A stretch of DNA of 64,000 bases from Microbacterium sp. SORGH_AS_0862 (GCF_030818795.1 NZ_JAUTAY010000001.1:1116001-1180000); one strand, 5' to 3'; counted from the first letter of the stretch, positions 42,841 to 51,802 are shown. Translations and numbers: made by a program. The notes: generated by a model not told the origin, from the sequence alone.

Positions 42841-43751
42841 GCGGCATCCGACTCGACGGACGGGTGGCGATCGTCACGGGTGCGGGTCGCAGCCTCGGCC
42901 GGGCGTACGCGCTCGCCCTCGCGGCCGCGGGAGCTGCGGTCGTCGTCAACGACGTGGATGCGGCATCGGCCGGCGCCGTGGTCGAGGAGATCCGCGCCGC
43001 GGGCGGCTCGGCCACCGCCGCCATCGCGGCGGTCGGCTCGACGGCGGCGGCCGAGGAGCTCGTCCGAACGGCTGTCGACACCTTCGGGCGGCTCGACGTG
43101 CTCGTCGCGAACGCGGGCGTGCTGCGCGACCGCGTGCTCTGGAAGATGAGCGACGAGGAGTTCGATCTCGTCGTGGAGACGCACCTGCGCGGGACTTTCA
43201 CGTGTGCGCGCGCCGCCGCATCCTTCCTGCGCGAGCAGGGCGAGGGCGGGCGCATCGTGCTGATCGGCTCGCCCGCGGGCCAGTTCGGCAGCTTCGGGCA
43301 GACCAACTATGCCGCCGTGAAAGCGGGGATCGTGGCGATGGCGCGCACGTGGTCGCTCGAGCTCGCCCGCGCCGGCATCACGGTGAACGCCGTCGTCCCG
43401 ACGGCTCTCTCGCCCATGACGGCCACGATCCCCGCGTACGCGCAGGCGTGGGAGGACCACCTCGCGGGCCTTCCGGTTCCGCCCGAGCTCCGGCGCGAGA
43501 AGGCGCTGGGCACACCCGACGACGTGGCGCCCCTGGTGGTGTGGCTGGCCTCGGAGCGGGCCGCGGGCGTGACGGGCCAGGCCATCGGGATCGGCGGCGA
43601 CCGGCTCACCCTCTACGCCCACCCCCGGGTGCTCGACACCGACCATCGGGACGGCGGATGGAGCGCGGAGGAGATCGATGCGGCCTGGGCCGACCGCTTC
43701 GGCGCGCAGGCGCAGCCGTCGGGACCGCCGTCGCGCAGGGAGGACGCGTGA
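42837..43751 (+). CDS. Short-chain dehydrogenase (3-hydroxyacyl-CoA dehydrogenase-like)
   Basis: A 304-aa SDR with TGAGRSLGRAYA near the N-terminus, the NAG-type strand VLVANAGVL, and the catalytic Y158/K162 in NYAAVKAG. The opening and the ~50-residue C-terminal extension beyond the usual ~250 aa resemble the (3R)-hydroxyacyl-CoA dehydrogenase part of multifunctional beta-oxidation enzymes, which works with MaoC hydratases. The GTG start at 42837 overlaps the MaoC stop. Likely makes the 3-oxoacyl-CoA that the amidohydrolase three genes on would hydrolyse. Confidence 0.88.
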   Translation: MSGIRLDGRVAIVTGAGRSLGRAYALALAAAGAAVVVNDVDAASAGAVVEEIRAAGGSATAAIAAVGSTAAAEELVRTAVDTFGRLDVLVANAGVLRDRVLWKMSDEEFDLVVETHLRGTFTCARAAASFLREQGEGGRIVLIGSPAGQFGSFGQTNYAAVKAGIVAMARTWSLELARAGITVNAVVPTALSPMTATIPAYAQAWEDHLAGLPVPPELRREKALGTPDDVAPLVVWLASERAAGVTGQAIGIGGDRLTLYAHPRVLDTDHRDGGWSAEEIDAAWADRFGAQAQPSGPPSRREDA

Positions 43752-45370
43752 GCGGCATCCACTACAGCGACCTGTGGGCGCGGATCGCTCAGACCGATCC
43801 CGACCGCACCGCCATCGTCACGCCGACGCGGCGCCTCAGCTACGCGCGATTCGCCGCGGAGGCGAGTGCTCTCGCCCGGCACCTGCGTGAGAGCGGCGTG
43901 GGCCTCGGCGACGCGGCGGCGCTCTTGCTGTACAACCGGGTCGAGTACCTGACCTTCTTCTGGGCGTGCCTGGCCGTCGGCGCCTCACCCGTCGCGATCA
44001 ACTACCGCTACCGGGCGGGCGAGGTGCGCGCGCTTCTGGAGGACTGCGACGCGAAGGTGCTGATCGCCCCGACTTCCCTCGCGGACGTCGCCGCCGAGGC
44101 CGTGACGGGGCTCGAGCCCGCCGTCCGGTTGATCATCGTCGACGACGAGGGCGGCAACGCATCCATCCCCGGCGCCGAGGATTACGACGCGATCGTCGCG
44201 GAGGGTGGCGAGATCCCCCCGGCCGCGCCCCGCGGCGCGGATCTGCGGCTCTACACGGGCGGCACGACCGGCGCCCCCAAGGCCGTCGTCTGGGAGATGG
44301 ACACCCTGCTGCAGGCGCGTCGCCAGTCGACGTGGGGTGTCATCGGGATCGACCCGCCCGACGACCTCGAGGAGGCGGCACGCATCGCGACCGCCGCCGA
44401 GACACCGCGCGTGGTGACCCTGCCGCTGCCCCCGATGCTGCACGGCACCGCGCAGTCCACGACCATGGGGACCCTCGCGCTCGGCGGCACGATCGTGCTC
44501 CTCGAGAACGCCCACCTCGACGTCGCGGAGGCCCTCGCCATGGTGCACGAGCACGGGGTGACCCGTCTCGTCGTCGCAGGGGACGCCGTCGCGCTTCCTT
44601 TCGTCGACGCCGTCGAGGCGGACGGCCGGGGGCTCGGGCGCGTCGATTCGATCATGAGCTCCGGCATGCGCTTCAGCGACGAGGTCAAGCGTCGTCTGCA
44701 CGAGCAGGGCGAGGTGATGATCGTCGATCTGCTCGCCTCCAGCGAGGGCGGTCCGTTCGCGTTCGGCATCACGCGCGCCGCCGAGGACCTGCCCGCCAAG
44801 CTCATGCTGACCCCGGGCACCGTGCTCCTGGACGAGGATCTCGCCGAGATGCCACCGGTCGCCGGCGCCCGCGGCATCCTCGCCTTCCGCGGCGTCCTCC
44901 CGCGCGGCTACTACGGCGACCCCGAGAAGACCGCGCGCACCTTCCCGACGATCGGCGAGCACCGTTACGTGATGCCCGGCGACTGGGCCCTGGCGCGCGG
45001 CGACGGCTCGATCGAGCTCCTCGGCCGACTGAGCGCCGTGGTCAACACGGGCGGCGAGAAGGTCTTCCCGGCCGAGGTGGAGGAGCAGCTGCTCGCGCAC
45101 CCCGACATCGACGACGCCGTCGTGTTCGGCCTGCCGCATCCGCGATTCGGCGAGGTGGTCTCGGCCATGATCGTGCCCGCCGAGGGCGCCGCGGTCGACC
45201 TCGACGCCCTCGCGGAGTACCTCGACGAGCGCCTCGCCGGGTACAAGAAGCCCCGTCAGGTCTTCGTGCGGTCGACGCTCGCGCGCAGCCAGACCGGCAA
45301 GATCGAACTCACGCGCGTCAAGGCCGACGCCGCCGCCGAACAGGCAGAACGGATGCAGGGAGCACGATGA
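43748..45370 (+). CDS. Acyl-CoA synthetase (AMP-forming ligase)
   Basis: A 540-aa member of the ANL superfamily that activates a carboxylic acid to its CoA thioester through an acyl-AMP. The phosphate-binding motif YTGGTTGAPK starts at residue 169. The hinge GDWALARGDGSIELLGR and the C-terminal catalytic lysine in SQTGKIELTR are intact. It starts with GTG overlapping the SDR stop. The gene set around it indicates an acid with a side chain that is shortened after activation, such as a phenylpropanoid-type acid, but the binding-pocket residues do not allow a firm substrate call. Confidence 0.9.
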   Translation: MSGIHYSDLWARIAQTDPDRTAIVTPTRRLSYARFAAEASALARHLRESGVGLGDAAALLLYNRVEYLTFFWACLAVGASPVAINYRYRAGEVRALLEDCDAKVLIAPTSLADVAAEAVTGLEPAVRLIIVDDEGGNASIPGAEDYDAIVAEGGEIPPAAPRGADLRLYTGGTTGAPKAVVWEMDTLLQARRQSTWGVIGIDPPDDLEEAARIATAAETPRVVTLPLPPMLHGTAQSTTMGTLALGGTIVLLENAHLDVAEALAMVHEHGVTRLVVAGDAVALPFVDAVEADGRGLGRVDSIMSSGMRFSDEVKRRLHEQGEVMIVDLLASSEGGPFAFGITRAAEDLPAKLMLTPGTVLLDEDLAEMPPVAGARGILAFRGVLPRGYYGDPEKTARTFPTIGEHRYVMPGDWALARGDGSIELLGRLSAVVNTGGEKVFPAEVEEQLLAHPDIDDAVVFGLPHPRFGEVVSAMIVPAEGAAVDLDALAEYLDERLAGYKKPRQVFVRSTLARSQTGKIELTRVKADAAAEQAERMQGAR

Positions 45371-46236
45371 CCATCGATCTGAACGCCGTCACCGCGATCG
45401 ACGTGCACGTCCACGTGCAGATCGACGACAGCGGACGCACCGCGTCGCCGCCCGCCCTGACCGCCGCCATGGCGGCGTACTTCGGCAGCAGCGAGCCGCC
45501 GCGCACGGTGGATGCGACCGCCCACTACTACCGCGAGCGCAACATGGCGGCGGTGGTGTTCACGGTGGACGCGACCACCAACCTGGGCCACGCCCCCAAC
45601 AGCATCGACGATCTCGCCGCGGGCGCTCACCGCAACGCCGACGTGCTGATCCCGTTCGGCAGCGTCGACCCGCTCCAGGGTGAGGCGGCGGTCGAGGAGG
45701 CGCGCCGCCAGGTCGGGGAGCTGGGCGTGCGCGGTTTCAAGTTCCACCCCTCGGTGCAGGGCTTCGACCCGTCCGCGCAGGAGTTCGATGCGCTGTGGTC
45801 CACGATCGAAGAGCTCGGCGTGCCGATCATCGTCCACACGGGTCAGACGGGTGCCGGCGCCGGGACTCCCGGCGGATGGGGGTTCCGGCTCTCGCTGTCG
45901 AATCCGATGCTCCTCGACGATGTCGCGGCGCGGCATCCGGATCTGCAGGTGATCATGGCCCACCCGAGCGTGCCGTGGCAGGACGAGGCGCTCTCGATCG
46001 CCACGCACAAGCTCAACACGTGGATCGATCTGTCCGGCTGGTCGCCGAAGTACTTCTCGCCCGCGCTCGTGCGGGCGGCGCGCACCTATCTGAAGCACAA
46101 GATGCTCTTCGGCTCCGACATGCCCGCTCTCACCCCCGACCGGTGGCTGAACGACGTGCAGACGCTCGAGTTCCCGCCGGACGTGCACGAGATGATCGTC
46201 AAGCAGAACGCCGCCCGGCTGCTGGGACTGTCATGA
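45367..46236 (+). CDS. Amidohydrolase-2 family hydrolase (possible 3-oxoacyl-CoA hydrolase)
   Basis: A 289-aa TIM-barrel metal-dependent hydrolase. The metal ligands include H14 and H16 (DVHVHVQ), a histidine in VHTGQTG, one in MAHPSVP, and the D of FGSDMPAL. Members of this group in hydroxycinnamate degradation clusters (CouO-type) hydrolyse a 3-aryl-3-oxopropionyl-CoA instead of using a thiolase. The operon has ligase, hydratase and dehydrogenase but no thiolase, which supports the same role here. A decarboxylase role is the main alternative. It overlaps both neighbours by 4 bp. Confidence 0.82.
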   Translation: MTIDLNAVTAIDVHVHVQIDDSGRTASPPALTAAMAAYFGSSEPPRTVDATAHYYRERNMAAVVFTVDATTNLGHAPNSIDDLAAGAHRNADVLIPFGSVDPLQGEAAVEEARRQVGELGVRGFKFHPSVQGFDPSAQEFDALWSTIEELGVPIIVHTGQTGAGAGTPGGWGFRLSLSNPMLLDDVAARHPDLQVIMAHPSVPWQDEALSIATHKLNTWIDLSGWSPKYFSPALVRAARTYLKHKMLFGSDMPALTPDRWLNDVQTLEFPPDVHEMIVKQNAARLLGLS

Positions 46237-47408
46237 CGGGCGCCCCCACCGACGTCTTCGGCTACGCCGCGCGGCTGACGGACGCCGAGGCGACCAAGCT
46301 CACCGCGCTGCGGGAACTGCTGGAGCAGCGTGCCCGACCGCACCTGGCCACCTGGTGGGAAGACGCACACTGCCCCGCGCACCTGCGCAAGGAGATCGCG
46401 GCGTTGCACCTCGAGGACGATCCGGCGATCGTCGGCGAGGACGGCGAGCCGCGCCCGCTCTACATCGGCTTCCGCCACCTGGAGCTCGTCCGGTTCGACA
46501 TGTCGATCGGCACCCTCTACGGCGGGCAGGTGGGCATGTTCCGCACGCTCGTGCGCCGCGGCGGTTCGCCCGAGCAGGTCGAGCGATGGGATCCCCGCAT
46601 CCGCTCCTTCGATCTCACCGGATGCTTCGCGCTCACCGAGCCCGATCACGGCTCCGATGTCGCCGGCGGCCTCGAGACCACCGCGACCCGTGAGGGCGAC
46701 ACGTGGCGCATCCGGGGGCACAAGCGGTGGATCGGCAACGCGGCGCTGTCGGAGGTGATCGTGGTAGTCGCCCGCGATACGGCTGACGACCGGGTGAAGG
46801 CCTTCCTCGTGCCGCGTGCGGCCGAGGGCGTGACAGTGCGCGACGTGACGGGGAAGATCGCGCTGCGGATGGTGCGCAACGGTGACATCGAGCTGCGCGA
46901 TGTGCGTGTACCCGAAAGCGACCGGCTGCAGCGCATCGACTCCTTCGCCGACCTCGCCGCGATCCTCGCCGACCTGCGGTTCGTCGTCGCGTGGAATGCG
47001 GCAGGGCTCCAGATCGGCGCGTACGAGGCGGCGCTCGCGTACGCGTCGCGCCGGCGGCAGTTCGGGCGGCCGATCGCCGGCTTCCAACTCGTGCAGGAGA
47101 AGCTGTCGCGCATGCTGGGGAACGCCACCGCGACACTCGCGCTGGCCGTCGCGATCACCGACGCGCGCCAGAACGGGGGCGCGGACGAGATGCAGGCGGC
47201 CCTCGTCAAGGGCTGGGCCGCCGACCGCGCCCGTGAGACGGTCGCCCTCGCCCGGGAGATCTGCGGCGCGGAGGGCATCCGCGTCGACAACGACGTCGCC
47301 CGCTTCTTCGCCGACGCGGAGGCGCTCTACACGTTCGAGGGCACGCGGGAGATGAATGCGCTGATCGTGGGACGCGCCGTCACAGGGCTGAGCGCCTTCA
47401 CCCGCTGA
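46233..47408 (+). CDS. Acyl-CoA dehydrogenase (glutaryl-CoA dehydrogenase-like)
   Basis: A 391-aa FAD enzyme. The FAD/substrate segment CFALTEPDHGSDV is at about 130, KRWIGNA follows, and the catalytic base is E369 in YTFEGTREMN, matching the position used by glutaryl-CoA dehydrogenases. It removes two hydrogens from an acyl-CoA to give the enoyl-CoA for the MaoC hydratase. It is the last gene of the operon. Electrons would pass to EtfAB, whose genes lie at 61-62.7 kb. It ends 3 bp before a convergent IclR gene. Decarboxylating activity is possible but unproven. Confidence 0.9.
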   Translation: MTGAPTDVFGYAARLTDAEATKLTALRELLEQRARPHLATWWEDAHCPAHLRKEIAALHLEDDPAIVGEDGEPRPLYIGFRHLELVRFDMSIGTLYGGQVGMFRTLVRRGGSPEQVERWDPRIRSFDLTGCFALTEPDHGSDVAGGLETTATREGDTWRIRGHKRWIGNAALSEVIVVVARDTADDRVKAFLVPRAAEGVTVRDVTGKIALRMVRNGDIELRDVRVPESDRLQRIDSFADLAAILADLRFVVAWNAAGLQIGAYEAALAYASRRRQFGRPIAGFQLVQEKLSRMLGNATATLALAVAITDARQNGGADEMQAALVKGWAADRARETVALAREICGAEGIRVDNDVARFFADAEALYTFEGTREMNALIVGRAVTGLSAFTR

Positions 47409-47411
47409 GGG

Positions 47412-48203
47412 TCAGGACTCGGGGCGGGCGTACCCCGCCGCGGCGAGCTGCCGGGAGATGGAGGTCGCCGTCAGCCGCACGAGGTGGATCATGTTCTTGC
47501 CGTCCACATCCTGCTCGGTCAGAGCCAGCGAGCAGGCTGCCACGACGGAGCCGTCGGCCGCGTAGACGGGTGCGGCGACACTGATGTGCACGTTGTCGAC
47601 CTGCCGGTCGCTGACGGCGTAGCCGCTGCGGCGGATGTCGGCGAGCAGCCGCTCGAGCAGCGCCGGGTCGGTGTAGGTCCGCGAGGTGAAGGCGGTGAGC
47701 GGGCGGGCGAGGACCTCGGCGCGCACCTCCTCGGGCGCGTGGGCGAGGAGCACGAGGCCGATCGCCGTCGCGTGCATCGGATACCTGTTTCCGACACGCG
47801 GCCTCGCCGCCGGCCGACGCGGGCTCTGCAGCAATTCGATCGACACGAGCTCGAGCCCCTCGCGGATCGCGAGGTGCGCGGCGTATCCCGTCGTCTCGTA
47901 GAGGTCGAGCAGGTAGGGCCGGGCGAGGCGCTGCAGCCCCACCGATCGCGGCGCGAGCGAGGCGGTCTCCCACAGGCGCAGTCCGATGTTGTACCGCCCG
48001 TCGCCGTCCCGCTCCAGCGCGCCCCACTCGGTGAGCCGCTTGACGATGCGGTGACAGGTCGCGATCGGCAGTCCGGTGCGGCGGGAGATGTCCGAGAGGG
48101 ACTGACGCACGCGGCCGCCCTGGAAGGTGCCGAGGATGGCGAAGGCCCGGTCGATCAGAGAGCGCGCACCGTCGTCGGACGTACCCTCCAGCGCCATCGC
48201 CAT
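47412..48203 (-). CDS. IclR-family transcriptional regulator
   Basis: A 263-aa regulator with the winged helix VRQSLSDISRRTGLPIATCH and the C-terminal effector domain with R-x-T-A-T-S near the end. It is convergent with the six-gene operon and is its probable controller. A candidate site, TTTCCGCTGCGTGGAA, lies 43 bp upstream of its start, consistent with autoregulation. The ATG at 48203 is used; a second ATG at 48197 is possible. Upstream is a hexanucleotide tract (48295-48343). Confidence 0.9.
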   Translation of the reverse strand: MAMALEGTSDDGARSLIDRAFAILGTFQGGRVRQSLSDISRRTGLPIATCHRIVKRLTEWGALERDGDGRYNIGLRLWETASLAPRSVGLQRLARPYLLDLYETTGYAAHLAIREGLELVSIELLQSPRRPAARPRVGNRYPMHATAIGLVLLAHAPEEVRAEVLARPLTAFTSRTYTDPALLERLLADIRRSGYAVSDRQVDNVHISVAAPVYAADGSVVAACSLALTEQDVDGKNMIHLVRLTATSISRQLAAAGYARPES

Positions 48204-48245
48204 GCCCCCATCATCGCGGATGCGTCCCGCCCTGGCTATGCCCGG

Positions 48246-48261
48246 TTTCCGCTGCGTGGAA
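48246..48261. promoter_or_regulatory. Candidate IclR operator upstream of the iclR gene
   Basis: TTTCCGCTGCGTGGAA has TTCC/GGAA ends in the arrangement common for IclR-family sites. It resembles two sites in the catabolic island (37461-37476 and 41162-41177). Confidence 0.45.
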
Positions 48262-48294
48262 CCCGCAACCCCCTTCGGCCCCTCGCGCGTCTCG

Positions 48295-48343
48295 GCCGGT
48301 GCCGGTGCTGGTGCCGGTGCCGGTGCCGGTGCCGGTGCCGGTG
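48295..48343. repeat. GCCGGT hexanucleotide tract
   Basis: About eight head-to-tail copies of GCCGGT, one of them GCTGGT. The tract lies 92-140 bp upstream of the iclR start in an intergenic region. Such tracts change length by replication slippage. Confidence 0.8.
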
Positions 48344-48357
48344 GTACACCCGCATCC

Positions 48358-48620
48358 GTGTCTCACTTATTCACGCGTAGCGCACCCCAAACGTGCACAA
48401 CCGAGACATGCACCACCCCACTCGCACCCCATCCGCATCCGTGTCTCACTTATGCACGCGCAGCGCACCCCAAACGTGCACAAGTGAGACACGGAGGGGG
48501 ATGCGGCACACCGGCCACACGGGCGGGTCACCGGCACACGGGCGGCACACCACCCGGGCGGCACACCAGACGGGCGGGCGGGCCACCCGAGGGGTCAGGC
48601 GGGCCACCCGCGGTCCGTGC
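48358..48620. repeat. Two element-B palindromes and degenerate GC-rich tandem repeats
   Basis: The ~430 bp between the iclR start and the aminotransferase end hold no gene. Two palindromes at 48358-48409 and 48441-48492 form an 83-bp-offset direct repeat. The second is nearly perfect: GTGTCTCACTTATGCACG (48441-48458) pairs with CGTGCACAAGTGAGACAC (48475-48492), 17 of 18. It is the same family as the array at 28.9-29.2 kb. After 48493 follow degenerate repeats of the type ACACGGGCGG up to about 48620. Confidence 0.85.
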
Positions 48621-48637
48621 CCCGAGAGGCCCGCGCG

Positions 48638-49852
48638 TCAGGCGGTGAGGACGAGCTTCAGCTGCTCGATCGCCCAATCCAGTTCCGTCGCGCGCACGAC
48701 GAGCGGCGGCGCGATGCGGATGGTCTGACCGTGGGTGTCCTTGACGAGCACGCCGCGTCCGAGCAGTCGCTCGGCGACCTCGCGCGCGGTCCCCTGCGCG
48801 GGGTCGATGTCGACACCGGCCCAGAGTCCCGCCACGCGCACGGCCGTGACGCCGTGACCGACGAGGTCGTTCAGGCGCCCCTCGAGATGCTCGCCGAGCG
48901 CCTTCGCGCGCTGCTGGAACTCGCCCGTGGCGAGCATCTCGACCACACGGTGAGCCACGGCGGCCGCCAGCGGGTTGCCGCCGAACGTCGAGCCGTGCTC
49001 GCCCGGACGGATGACGCCCAGCACCGCCGCGTCGGCCGCGACGGCGGACACGGGAAGGATGCCGCCGCCGAGCGCCTTGCCGAGCACGTACATGTCGGGC
49101 ACGACGCCCTCGCGCTCGCACGCGAACGTGTACCCGGTGCGACCGAGACCCGACTGGATCTCGTCGGCGATGAACAGCACGTTGCGCCGGGTGCAGATCT
49201 CGCGCACCGCGGCGAGATAGCCAGCGGGCGGCACGATGACGCCGGCCTCTCCCTGGATCGGCTCGATCAGCACCGCGGCGGTGTTGTCGGTGATGGCCGC
49301 CTCGAGCGCGTCCGCGTCGCCGAACGGCGCCGCCACGAACCCAGGCATGAACGGACCGAAATCGCCGCGCGCCTCCGGGTCATCGCTGAAGCCGACGATG
49401 GTCGTCGTGCGCCCGTGGAAGTTGCCACCCGCGACGACGATCTCGGCCGCACCGGCGGGGACCCCCTTCACCCGGTACGCCCATGCGCGGGCGACCTTGA
49501 TCGCGGTCTCGACCGCCTCGGCGCCCGTGTTCATCGGCAGGACGAGGTCCTTGCCGCAGAGCTCGGCGAGTGCCGCAGCGAAGACGCCCAGCTGATCGTT
49601 GTGGTAGGCCCGACTCGTGAGGGTGAGGCGCGTGAGCTGCTCCTGCGCGACCGCCACGATCGCCGGATGCAGGTGTCCGAAGTTGAGGGCGGAGTACGCC
49701 GACAGCAGGTCGAGGTAGCGCTTTCCCTCGACGTCGGTGACCCACGATCCCTCGCCACGCGAGATGACGACAGGCAGCGGGTGGTAGTTGTGGGCGAGGT
49801 GCGCGTCCTCGGCCGTGATGATGTCGCTCGTGGTGGTGTCGAGCACAGACAT
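48638..49852 (-). CDS. rocD: Ornithine--oxo-acid aminotransferase
   Basis: A 404-aa class-III PLP aminotransferase converting ornithine and 2-oxoglutarate into glutamate semialdehyde (P5C) and glutamate. Marks are YLDLLSAYSALNFGH at the start, MNTGAEAVETAIKVAR, the DEIQSGLGRTG loop, and the PLP lysine in YVLGKALGGGILP. I use ATG 49852 (AAGGAG 6 nt upstream), not longer in-frame starts. It lies 20 bp after the DDAH-like gene, in one operon. The product feeds PutA, encoded 4 kb away. Confidence 0.93.
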   Translation of the reverse strand: MSVLDTTTSDIITAEDAHLAHNYHPLPVVISRGEGSWVTDVEGKRYLDLLSAYSALNFGHLHPAIVAVAQEQLTRLTLTSRAYHNDQLGVFAAALAELCGKDLVLPMNTGAEAVETAIKVARAWAYRVKGVPAGAAEIVVAGGNFHGRTTTIVGFSDDPEARGDFGPFMPGFVAAPFGDADALEAAITDNTAAVLIEPIQGEAGVIVPPAGYLAAVREICTRRNVLFIADEIQSGLGRTGYTFACEREGVVPDMYVLGKALGGGILPVSAVAADAAVLGVIRPGEHGSTFGGNPLAAAVAHRVVEMLATGEFQQRAKALGEHLEGRLNDLVGHGVTAVRVAGLWAGVDIDPAQGTAREVAERLLGRGVLVKDTHGQTIRIAPPLVVRATELDWAIEQLKLVLTA

Positions 49853-49872
49853 GTCGGTCTCCTTCATCGACG

Positions 49873-50727
49873 TCATCGACGCAGCTCGAGCGTGCAGCAC
49901 TTGATGCCGCCGCCGCCCAGCAGCAGCTCGGACAGATCGATCAGCACGGGGTTGTACTCGCGCTCGCGCAGCTGCGCCTCGAATCCCTTCGCACGGGGCG
50001 AGATGAACACGTTGTAGCCGTCGCTCGCGGAGTTGAGCCCGAAGACATCGCCGTCCGCATCCGAGACGCGGATCGCATCGGGGTAGCGCTCGGCGAGGAT
50101 CTTCTGGCTCGCCTCGTCGAACGCGCCCGGAAGATACGCGATGTTGGCCTTCTCGACGCCGCCGGCACCCTCGACCGGGTCCAGCACGGCGATCGCGGTG
50201 TCGAGGTGGTAGAACCGCGGATCCACGAGCGTGAGCGAGACGACCTCACGACCGAACACCTCTCCGACCTCGCGGTGGCTGTCGCCGGTCGAGCGGAACC
50301 CGGTGCCGGCGAGGATCGTGTTGCCGACCAGCAGGAAGTCCCCCTCGCCCTCGTTGACCTCCTCGGGTCGGGCGACGCGGAACCCGTTCGCGGCGAACCA
50401 GTCCATAAACGGCTCCGCCTCGTCGGCGCGCTCGGCGAAGCGGAACTTCGGGCCGTAGGCGACACCGTCGATGACGAAGCCGCCGTTGGCCGTGTAGACC
50501 ATGTCGGGCAGCCCGGGCACGCCGTCGATGAGGCGCACCTCGTGGCCGAGCGCGACGTAGGCGTCGTACAGCGCCTGCCACTGCGCCACAGCCTTGGCCG
50601 TGTCGGTCGGGTCGGCGGGCCGCATCCACGGATTGATGGAGTAGCTGACCGTGAAGTGCTCGGGACGGCACATCAGGTAGCTGCGGCGCTGGGCGATACG
50701 GGATGAGGGCACGGATGCGGTGGACAT
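49873..50727 (-). CDS. Dimethylarginine dimethylaminohydrolase-like amidinohydrolase
   Basis: A 284-aa guanidino-group-modifying enzyme (pentein fold). The catalytic cysteine is C277 in GGGGIKCCTLEL, the histidine is in FYHLDTAIAVLD, and NPWMRP and DMVYTANGG are family segments. Possible reactions are hydrolysis of dimethylarginine to citrulline, or of arginine or citrulline directly to ornithine. The partner rocD needs ornithine, so a reaction leading to ornithine would make the operon self-sufficient (inference). GAAGGAG is 4 nt before ATG 50727. Confidence 0.85.
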   Translation of the reverse strand: MSTASVPSSRIAQRRSYLMCRPEHFTVSYSINPWMRPADPTDTAKAVAQWQALYDAYVALGHEVRLIDGVPGLPDMVYTANGGFVIDGVAYGPKFRFAERADEAEPFMDWFAANGFRVARPEEVNEGEGDFLLVGNTILAGTGFRSTGDSHREVGEVFGREVVSLTLVDPRFYHLDTAIAVLDPVEGAGGVEKANIAYLPGAFDEASQKILAERYPDAIRVSDADGDVFGLNSASDGYNVFISPRAKGFEAQLREREYNPVLIDLSELLLGGGGIKCCTLELRR

Positions 50728-50904
50728 TCAGCTCCTTCGGCACACGGCGGACGCTGTCCTGGGGCCCGGCGGAGCTATCAGAGAGCCGGCGACACGGGCA
50801 CGCCGGATGACATTCTCGCACGACGAGGCGAATCGCGACCGGAAGCGCGTACCCGGATGCGGCCGTGCGAGGCTGGAGCGCACACCCCCTGTCGAAGGAG
50901 ACCC

Positions 50905-51792
50905 ATGAAGCAGCGCACTCTCGGCCCGTTCTCCGTCTCGGCCATCGGCCTCGGAGCCATGCCTCTCTCGATGAACAACGACAACGAGCTCCCCGACCGG
51001 GAGAGCGCGATCGCGACCGTGCACGCCGCCCTAGATGCGGGCGTGACGCTCATCGACACGGCCGACATCTATGCCCCCAGCTGGGATGCGATGGGTCACA
51101 ACGAGGAGCTCGTCGCCGAGGCCCTCGCCTCCTGGGGCGGCGACCGCTCGTCGATCGTTGTGACGACGAAAGGCGGCATCACGCGCACCGAGGAGAAGGA
51201 CTTCGGCCGCGACGGCTCCCTGCCGTACCTGCGCGGCGCCGTCGAGTCGTCGCTGCGGCGCCTGGGCACCGACGTCATCGACCTGTACCAGTACCACCGC
51301 CCCGACCGCTGGATCGTCTACGGCGAGATCATGCAGAACCTCAAGGCGCTGCACGATGAGGGCAAGGTACGGGCGCTCGGGATCTCGAACGCGAGCATCG
51401 AGGAGATCCAGATCGCCCAGGAGGTGCTCGGCGACGCGCTCGTGAGCGTGCAGAACGAGTTCTCGCCGCGCCACCCCGGCAGCTACAAGGAGCTCACCTA
51501 CTGCGCGGATGCGGGACTCGCGTTCCTCCCCTGGAGCCCGCTCGGCGGAACCGGCGGCGGCGGACGGTCGGTCGGCGAGCGCTTCCGCGTCTTCTCCGAG
51601 GTCGGCGAGGCGCACGGCGTCAGCCCGCAGCAGGTGGTGCTGGCCTGGGAGCTCGCCCTCGCCGACACCGTGATCCCGATCCCGGGCGCGCGGCGCGCCG
51701 CATCCATCACCGACAGCGCGAAGGCGGCCGATCTGGCGCTGTCTGCGGACGAGATCGAGCGGCTGTCCTACTCGGTGGGCATCGACGCCTGA
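50905..51792 (+). CDS. Aldo/keto reductase
   Basis: A 295-aa NADPH-dependent reductase (TIM barrel). The catalytic set is visible: DTADIYAP (D and Y), TTKGG (K) and YQYHRPD (H), with the cofactor region PGARRAASITD near the C-terminus. GAAGGAG is 4 nt before the ATG. It is divergent from the DDAH-like gene with 177 bp between the starts. Substrate unknown; the group often reduces aldehydes or ketones of small metabolites. A 16-bp hairpin terminator follows. Confidence 0.92.
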   Translation: MKQRTLGPFSVSAIGLGAMPLSMNNDNELPDRESAIATVHAALDAGVTLIDTADIYAPSWDAMGHNEELVAEALASWGGDRSSIVVTTKGGITRTEEKDFGRDGSLPYLRGAVESSLRRLGTDVIDLYQYHRPDRWIVYGEIMQNLKALHDEGKVRALGISNASIEEIQIAQEVLGDALVSVQNEFSPRHPGSYKELTYCADAGLAFLPWSPLGGTGGGGRSVGERFRVFSEVGEAHGVSPQQVVLAWELALADTVIPIPGARRAASITDSAKAADLALSADEIERLSYSVGIDA

Positions 51793-51802
51793 GACGCAAA
51801 GC

